From assembly GCA_937996585.1 (NCBI GenBank), contig CALKUW010000090.1, positions 1-29,690 on the forward strand: a stretch of DNA of 29,690 nt, in the 5' to 3' direction. Both the position numbers and the translations under genes were made by a program. This document shows, piece by piece, positions 25,104-29,690 of the stretch (position 1 is the first letter of the stretch; each line of letters opens with the position of its first letter). This stretch comes from an uncultured Flavobacteriales bacterium (GTDB lineage: Bacteria; Bacteroidota; Bacteroidia; Flavobacteriales_D; Sanyastnellaceae). Below the pieces are notes generated by a model. That model made no database searches. It was not told where the DNA came from and saw only the letters and a program-made list of their open reading frames with translations.

Positions 25104-26006
25104 TCAGAAGTAGCGGGGAGAACGTTTGGCACTGATGCCCTGACCGAAGTCGAAGCCGATCAGGATTTCATTGGAGCCGGTGGCGTAGTTGCGGATTTCG
25201 CTGAGGGTGAAATCGTGGGCATAGCCGATGCGGAGCTCGGGCGTCACCTGGATTTCCATCATGCTGACGATGGCATCTCCGGAGCGCCAGCCTGCACCGA
25301 CCCAGATCCGCTCCTGGAACAGGGCGTGAATGTTGAGGTCGAGCGAGGGCGGCGCCGCCTCCACCATCTTGACAAGGGCGCTGGGCTTGAGCATCACACC
25401 GTCGGAAACCTTCAGGACCACACCTGCCGTCGTGAGCATGTGAGGCTCGACCGTACCGGTGTTCTGACCGAGAGCGGTCAGGGTCGGAATCGCGACACCG
25501 AAGTAGAACCGCTGCATGTGGTAGTAGGCGCCGAAGCCGAACCGGGCTGACTGGCTGATCTGCTGGTTCTCGGCATAGTTCGGGTCACCCGGGTCGGTGA
25601 GTTCCGCCTCGAACAGGTCGGCCCGCGTGTTGGCCATGCCCGCCTTCAGTCCGAAGGCCAGCTTTCCTGCTCCGAGCCGCAAGCGGTAGGCGAAGTTGAC
25701 CGCTACATCCGTCTGCGTGGTCAATCCGATCTGGTCGTGCAGCATCAGGATGCCGACCCCCATGCTGTTGTCGCGCAGGGCGCCGTCCACGGCGACCACG
25801 CTCGTGGTGGGGGCACCGTCGAACTGGTTCCACTGGCTCCTGTGCAGGAGGCTGGAGGAAGTGTACGGGTGGGATCCCGCATACCCCGGGTTGATCAGCA
25901 GCCCATTGAACAGGTATTGGCTGATCATGACGTCCTGTTGGGCGGCCAATTGGCCCACCACCCCCGTCAAGGACAGGGCCAGGAACAATATGCTGAGGCG
26001 TTTCAT
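25104..26006 (-). CDS. PorP/SprF family type IX secretion outer-membrane protein
   Basis: PorP/SprF proteins are outer-membrane beta-barrels that help deliver or anchor T9SS cargo carrying type B C-terminal domains; SprF does this for the adhesin SprB in Flavobacterium. The product is 300 residues: signal peptide (1 to about 23, cleavage near LAAQ), then the family start QQDVMISQYLFNGLLINPGY (23-42) with the NPGYAGS motif. Alternating hydrophobic beta strands run to the C-terminal FDFGQGISAKRSPRYF. The ATG at 26006 is preferred over a TTG at 26012. It lies 33 nt after the giant CTD-bearing gene and 4 nt before the OmpA lipoprotein gene, so the three probably form one transcript. Confidence 0.92.
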   Translation of the reverse strand: MKRLSILFLALSLTGVVGQLAAQQDVMISQYLFNGLLINPGYAGSHPYTSSSLLHRSQWNQFDGAPTTSVVAVDGALRDNSMGVGILMLHDQIGLTTQTDVAVNFAYRLRLGAGKLAFGLKAGMANTRADLFEAELTDPGDPNYAENQQISQSARFGFGAYYHMQRFYFGVAIPTLTALGQNTGTVEPHMLTTAGVVLKVSDGVMLKPSALVKMVEAAPPSLDLNIHALFQERIWVGAGWRSGDAIVSMMEIQVTPELRIGYAHDFTLSEIRNYATGSNEILIGFDFGQGISAKRSPRYF

Positions 26007-26039
26007 GGTCAAAGGGTTATTGCGTCCGGTTATAGTCGA

Positions 26040-26378
26040 TTACTGGTCGTTGCGCAGGTCGACATAGACACCGTACGGACGGAGTTCGGTCTGCATCAGA
26101 ATGAAGTAGGTGCCATCGACGAGCGGCTGGCCGTCGTCATTGGTACCGTCCCAGTCGTTGGCGTAGTGCACGCCCGGATCCGAGCTATAGACGCGTGTAC
26201 CCCAACGGTTGAACACCTGGAAGAAGATGGTCTCGTCATCACCACCCCAGAAACAGGGCGGTACCGTTTCTCCTCCTGCTTCGGTTGTGCCGAGGTTGGG
26301 GATCTCATAGCGGTCATTGATGTTGTTGCCTGGACCGGCACCTGCCGGACTGAAGGCGTTGGGCATGATGAGCTCGGG
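26040..26378 (-). other. Type B T9SS C-terminal sorting domain (CHU_C family)
   Basis: This segment codes for the last 112 residues of the giant protein. It has the type B landmarks PNAFSP, NDRYEIPN, FQVFNRWGTRVYSS, WDGT and DGTYF. An extra loop of about 20 residues (rich in Gly, Thr and Glu, with one Cys) sits between the NDRYEIPN strand and the FQVFNRWG strand. Type B domains depend on a PorP/SprF partner in the systems studied, which fits the gene that follows. Confidence 0.85.
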
Positions 26379-29300
26379 CTCGTCCACGACAATGGTCTGA
26401 GCGTGGTTGGTCTCGTTTCCACACTGATCCACGAAGGTCCAGTTCCGGACCATGGTGTAGTGGGTCGCATCCACGTTGACCGTGATCACATCTTCGTAGG
26501 TGGCGGAAAGCACCTCGAGGTCTGCATTGCAGTCATCGGTGATTTCAAAATCCTCAATGAATTCCGCATAGGCGCTCAGAGGGTCGTTCGTGTTGAATTC
26601 CGGTACCTCTTGCGGGCAATCGAGGAACAGATCAGCAGGCGCATCGACGATGCCGGGGCCTGTCGTGTCCTGCACATCAATCTGGTGCGTAAAACTCGAG
26701 ACGTTGCCGCTGCAGTCCGTGAACGTGTAGGTATCGAAGCGCGTGAAGAAACAGGAGGTGTCGGGATCCCCCGTGTATTCCGTCGTCACAACGAAGCTCC
26801 ATTCATCATAACACTGGTCGGTGACCTGGAAGTAGGCGCTGTCCAGCGTTTCCGGCTCACTTCCGCAGTCGAGCAAGGTGTCGTTCGGGGTTGCGCCGAT
26901 GACAGGAGCAATGTCATCATAGCGGAACATGACCTGGATGGCCGTGGTCGTATTGCCGCAAGCATCCGTAGCGGTGAACTGGCGGTAAAGGGTGTCGACA
27001 CCAAGGCATGGACCGGGGATGAAATCAAGCGTGTCGTCCTCGATGGTCAATGCGCTGCAATTGTCCTCAGCCGTAGCCATCCAGATGGGGTCATCCGAAG
27101 ACTGGGGGTATTCCTCGAGGCAGGTGATCGAGTCGAGCGGCGGAACGTACAGGAAGACCGGCGGTGTCATGTCCACGACAGTCAGGGTCTGCACGAAAAT
27201 GGTCTCGTTTGAATCACAGTCCATGAAGGAATAGGTGTCCTCCCGCAGGTAATTCGAACTGCAGGTGCTATCGACAGGAATGGAATCCGAGCTGACGGAC
27301 ATGGTCCATCCGTTGCAGTTGTCGGTCACCTCGAATACCTCGGCCTCGAGCGGCTCCGGCACGGCGTCACATTCCACCGTCAGTTCAGCGGGGGGCAACA
27401 TTCCAATCACGGGTGCGACGGTGTCCACCTGGATGATCACATGGGTGCTGTCATGGGCGTTGCCGCATTCATCCACAATGGTGAAATGGCGGTGCATCGT
27501 GCTGCTTCCGGGGCAACTGTTCTCGGTGATGGTGTCCTCCCACGAGAGGGTCACTTCACCGCAATTGTCGGCGGACTGGGGCAGCAAGTCACCTTCTGCG
27601 GCGGGGAATTCCTCTTCGCAAGAGATGATGAGCGTATCGGGGAATGCCGTGAACACAGGTGCCGTATTGTCTGAGACGCCCACTGTGTGAACATGGGTGG
27701 TGGCATTCGAATCACAGTCCATGAAGACATAGGTGTCCACCCGGGTGTAATTGAAGGCACAGGATCCGCTGATCACTTCGGAAGTCACCTCGAAGGTCCA
27801 CTCGTTGCAGTTGTCGCTGACCACGAAGTCCGAGCTGTCGAGCGGAGCGGGTACCGCATCGCATTCCACGTCAACATCGACGGGCAATGAAGCGGCGTCC
27901 ACCTCCGGTGCCACCGTGTCTACCTGGTTGATGACCTGAACCGTGGACACGGAGTTGCCACAGGCATCCGATACGGTGAAGGTCCGGGTGAGGGTGCTGC
28001 TTCCAGGGCAGGCATTCGGTACCACGACATCCGACCAGCTGACGGAGACATCCGTGCAAGCATCCTCTCCTGCCGCGATGTTCTCGGAGGATTCACCGGG
28101 TGCGGGCCAATCCTCGGTGCATGCGATGGTGAGGTCGGACGGGGCGAAGGTCAATTCGGGGGCCACCGTATCGATGACGTCCACGATTTGCACCGCGGTA
28201 CTGAGGTTGCCACAGTCGTCCACCGCATGGATGGTCTGGGCATAGCGCTCAATCACCGGACAGGGGTTCTCCGGCATGTAGGCCATGTCGTCATAAGAGC
28301 CGGCGTAAGCCGCCGCCAGCTTGAAGCGGCCTTGCTCCGGGAGTCCATCGGGCAGATCAACCACCAACACGGAAACGCTGTCGATGAAAAGGGTAAGCTC
28401 AGCCTCGGCCAACACGGCCTTGACCTGGTACCATTCTCCTTGCTGCATCGTCGCATCCGTGGCGACGTTCACACCGAAGCCCGTGACCTCGATGCCGGGG
28501 TTGTCCGTACCGAGCGGGCGCAGGGCAATTTCAAGGGCAGCGCCATCCTCGTCGTCTTCGGCGAGGAGCTTGACCATGTTGTCGGAGATGAAGCCATCAG
28601 CCCGGGCCATGACCGTGTAGGTGCCCCGACCGGCCATGATGTCCTCGGGGTAGAAGTTGTGAGGGGGCTCACCGGCGGCGTGCACCATGCTGAGGGCGCA
28701 GCTGCCGTCGAAGGCGTCGTTGGAAATGGAGATGGAACCACCCGTGGCGACGAAGCCGCTGAGGTTGCAGGATTCGAAGCCCGTGCTCACAGGGTCACCA
28801 AAGGCGATGTCGAGCGTATCCACAGTCAGCCAGGTGCTGTCCACAGTACCGCAGTTGTCGAGGGCGCTGAGATCAAGCGTGGGCAGATCGGCACCGCAGG
28901 CGATGACCGTATCCATGGGGATGGTGTTCCATTGGGGACCGAGCGTATCGATGCGGGTGATGACCTGCAGGGAGTCGGTTGTATTGCCGCAATCGTCGAT
29001 GGCTGTGAAGACGCGGAACAGGGTGTCCGTTCCGAGGCAGTTGCCGGGCACGATGGAGTCGTTCCAAACCACATCGAAGGGGCAGAAATTGTCCTCCGCT
29101 GTCGCCAGCCATTCAGCACCGTCCTCGGGCTGTGGCCAATCCTCGGAACAGGCGATCGTCGTATCGCCCGGCACGTACGGGAAGGTCGGGGGCACCGTGT
29201 CCACGGCCGAGATGGTCTGGATGTAAGTGATGGTGTTTCCGCTCATGTCCGAGAATTCAAACGTGAGCTCAATGAAGAATTCTCCGAAGCACTCTCCTTC

Positions 29301-29690
29301 CGTGATGGTGGTGTCGGTGGCACCGCCGCCACCGGGCCCAGCGGGGTCCGGATCGCAGTTGTCCTCCACGATGGGCTGGACAATCGTGTAGTCTTCCCAG
29401 TTGTCGCAGAGGATGGTCGTGTCAGGGGGGAGGAAGATCCAGGTTGGGGCCACCGTATCGATGACCGAAATCGTCATGGTCTGCTCCGTCTCGTTACCAC
29501 AGAGGTCTGTGGCGGTGTACACCCGGTCAAGGGTAAAGTAGAAGGGGTAGAAGCCGGAGGTGACCGTGTCTGCGAAGGACCAAGTCACGCTGTCTGCAGG
29601 GCTGCAGTCATCCTCGAACTCGGGAACGAAGGGCTCGTAGTTGTCCCAGGCATCACATACGATGGTGGTGTCTTCCAGGAAGAACGACGG
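26040..29690 (-). CDS. Giant secreted HYR-like repeat protein with T9SS type B sorting domain (5' end outside window)
   Basis: Surface or secreted adhesin-like protein. 1216 codons are visible and the frame stays open to the window edge, so the N-terminus and signal peptide are not seen. The visible part holds one partial and ten complete Ig/HYR-like modules of 82-96 residues, each starting near D-T-x-A/P-P and most carrying four cysteines (IxC, DNC, xxC, DxCGN). The fourth module counted from the edge is split by a jelly-roll-like domain. The last ~112 residues are a gliding-motility-associated C-terminal domain (CHU_C, type B): IMPNAFSP, then FNRWGTRVY, WDGTNDDGQPLVDGTYF and the end VYVDLRNDQ. 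This domain directs export through the T9SS. Its partner SprF-like gene is next downstream. No enzyme motif is visible; adhesion or filament formation is inferred from architecture. Confidence 0.9.
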   Translation of the reverse strand, partial: PSFFLEDTTIVCDAWDNYEPFVPEFEDDCSPADSVTWSFADTVTSGFYPFYFTLDRVYTATDLCGNETEQTMTISVIDTVAPTWIFLPPDTTILCDNWEDYTIVQPIVEDNCDPDPAGPGGGGATDTTITEGECFGEFFIELTFEFSDMSGNTITYIQTISAVDTVPPTFPYVPGDTTIACSEDWPQPEDGAEWLATAEDNFCPFDVVWNDSIVPGNCLGTDTLFRVFTAIDDCGNTTDSLQVITRIDTLGPQWNTIPMDTVIACGADLPTLDLSALDNCGTVDSTWLTVDTLDIAFGDPVSTGFESCNLSGFVATGGSISISNDAFDGSCALSMVHAAGEPPHNFYPEDIMAGRGTYTVMARADGFISDNMVKLLAEDDEDGAALEIALRPLGTDNPGIEVTGFGVNVATDATMQQGEWYQVKAVLAEAELTLFIDSVSVLVVDLPDGLPEQGRFKLAAAYAGSYDDMAYMPENPCPVIERYAQTIHAVDDCGNLSTAVQIVDVIDTVAPELTFAPSDLTIACTEDWPAPGESSENIAAGEDACTDVSVSWSDVVVPNACPGSSTLTRTFTVSDACGNSVSTVQVINQVDTVAPEVDAASLPVDVDVECDAVPAPLDSSDFVVSDNCNEWTFEVTSEVISGSCAFNYTRVDTYVFMDCDSNATTHVHTVGVSDNTAPVFTAFPDTLIISCEEEFPAAEGDLLPQSADNCGEVTLSWEDTITENSCPGSSTMHRHFTIVDECGNAHDSTHVIIQVDTVAPVIGMLPPAELTVECDAVPEPLEAEVFEVTDNCNGWTMSVSSDSIPVDSTCSSNYLREDTYSFMDCDSNETIFVQTLTVVDMTPPVFLYVPPLDSITCLEEYPQSSDDPIWMATAEDNCSALTIEDDTLDFIPGPCLGVDTLYRQFTATDACGNTTTAIQVMFRYDDIAPVIGATPNDTLLDCGSEPETLDSAYFQVTDQCYDEWSFVVTTEYTGDPDTSCFFTRFDTYTFTDCSGNVSSFTHQIDVQDTTGPGIVDAPADLFLDCPQEVPEFNTNDPLSAYAEFIEDFEITDDCNADLEVLSATYEDVITVNVDATHYTMVRNWTFVDQCGNETNHAQTIVVDEPELIMPNAFSPAGAGPGNNINDRYEIPNLGTTEAGGETVPPCFWGGDDETIFFQVFNRWGTRVYSSDPGVHYANDWDGTNDDGQPLVDGTYFILMQTELRPYGVYVDLRNDQ
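26379..29690 (-). repeat. Tandem HYR-like module array
   Basis: Module starts (first Asp of D-T-x-A/P-P), in reading order at 29459, 29201, 28949, 28172, 27920, 27671, 27425, 27173, 26918 and 26669; the module before 29459 is cut by the window edge. Lengths are 82-86 residues, except the one starting at 28949 (259, with an inserted domain) and the last (96). They are divergent at DNA level, with no long identical stretch noticed. Confidence 0.85.
28278..28799 (-). other. Jelly-roll (LamG/CBM-like) domain inserted in a repeat module
   Basis: About 174 residues interrupt the module starting at 28949. The segment begins GDPVSTGFESCNLSGF, continues with SISISNDAFDGSCALSMV and LAEAELTLFIDSVSVLVV, and ends near YAGSYDDMAY. 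Patterns such as an FE-S/G-C-N-L-S-G-F opening, DGSCALSM and a strand with FIDSV resemble concanavalin-like carbohydrate-binding sandwiches. The host module resumes with NPCPVIERY and VDDCGN. The boundaries are estimates. Confidence 0.6.

Noticed and set aside
23120..25135. 671-codon open frame on the plus strand opposite the OmpA lipoprotein gene
   Set aside because: The minus strand encodes a clear lipoprotein with TPR, PD40 and OmpA domains; the plus frame starts inside the terminator and shows no domain.
26007..26039. Possible promoter before the PorP/SprF-like gene
   Set aside because: The minus strand reads TAACCCTTTG, which has two bases too many between TA and TTTG; the gap is only 33 nt, so co-transcription is more likely.

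Overview
The window comes from a high-GC member of the Bacteroidota, probably a Flavobacteriales-like lineage; this is inferred from gene content, not from a database match. Four signs point there. The rpsL promoter fits the Bacteroidota pattern TTG-N19-TAnnTTTG. Start codons lack Shine-Dalgarno sequences. EF-G is followed directly by S10 without tuf, and the run ends rpoA-rplQ-carA-eno. The right third carries type IX secretion (T9SS) associated proteins: a PorP/SprF-type outer-membrane protein and a giant secreted protein with a gliding-motility-type C-terminal sorting domain.

Layout. (1) 1-2340, minus: a UvrD/PcrA-type DNA helicase, cut by the window edge just before its stop codon. (2) 2341-2522: divergent promoter region. 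(3) 2523-20496, plus: an uninterrupted 33-gene translation supercluster (str, S10, spc and alpha operons merged): rpsL-rpsG-fusA-rpsJ-rplC-rplD-rplW-rplB-rpsS-rplV-rpsC-rplP-rpmC-rpsQ-rplN-rplX-rplE-rpsN-rpsH-rplF-rplR-rpsE-rpmD-rplO-secY-map-infA-rpmJ-rpsM-rpsK-rpsD-rpoA-rplQ. No gap exceeds 48 nt, and the run is closed by a strong intrinsic terminator at 20519-20549. (4) 20647-23063, plus: carA and eno, overlapping by one base and ending at a terminator (23088-23118) shared with the convergent genes to the right. (5) 23153-29690, minus: a three-gene set read right to left. It encodes a giant HYR-like repeat protein with a T9SS type B sorting domain (5' end outside the window), a PorP/SprF-family outer-membrane protein, and a TPR/PD40/OmpA lipoprotein. 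No stretch over 300 bases lacks a gene, and I saw no tRNA, rRNA, CRISPR array or insertion sequence.

How it works together. The central block makes ribosomal proteins, EF-G, IF-1, the SecY translocon channel, methionine aminopeptidase and the RNA polymerase alpha subunit. The right block looks like a cell-surface module: a secreted adhesin-like filament, its outer-membrane partner, and a peptidoglycan-tethering lipoprotein. The most unusual features are a ribosomal protein L17 with a ~100-residue acidic tail built on a 4 x 15-residue perfect protein repeat, and a giant surface protein whose four-cysteine modules alternate between two types, one of them split by an inserted jelly-roll-like domain. 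Most of the window is conserved housekeeping sequence, and I see no clear evidence of a wholly new defence or mobile system.
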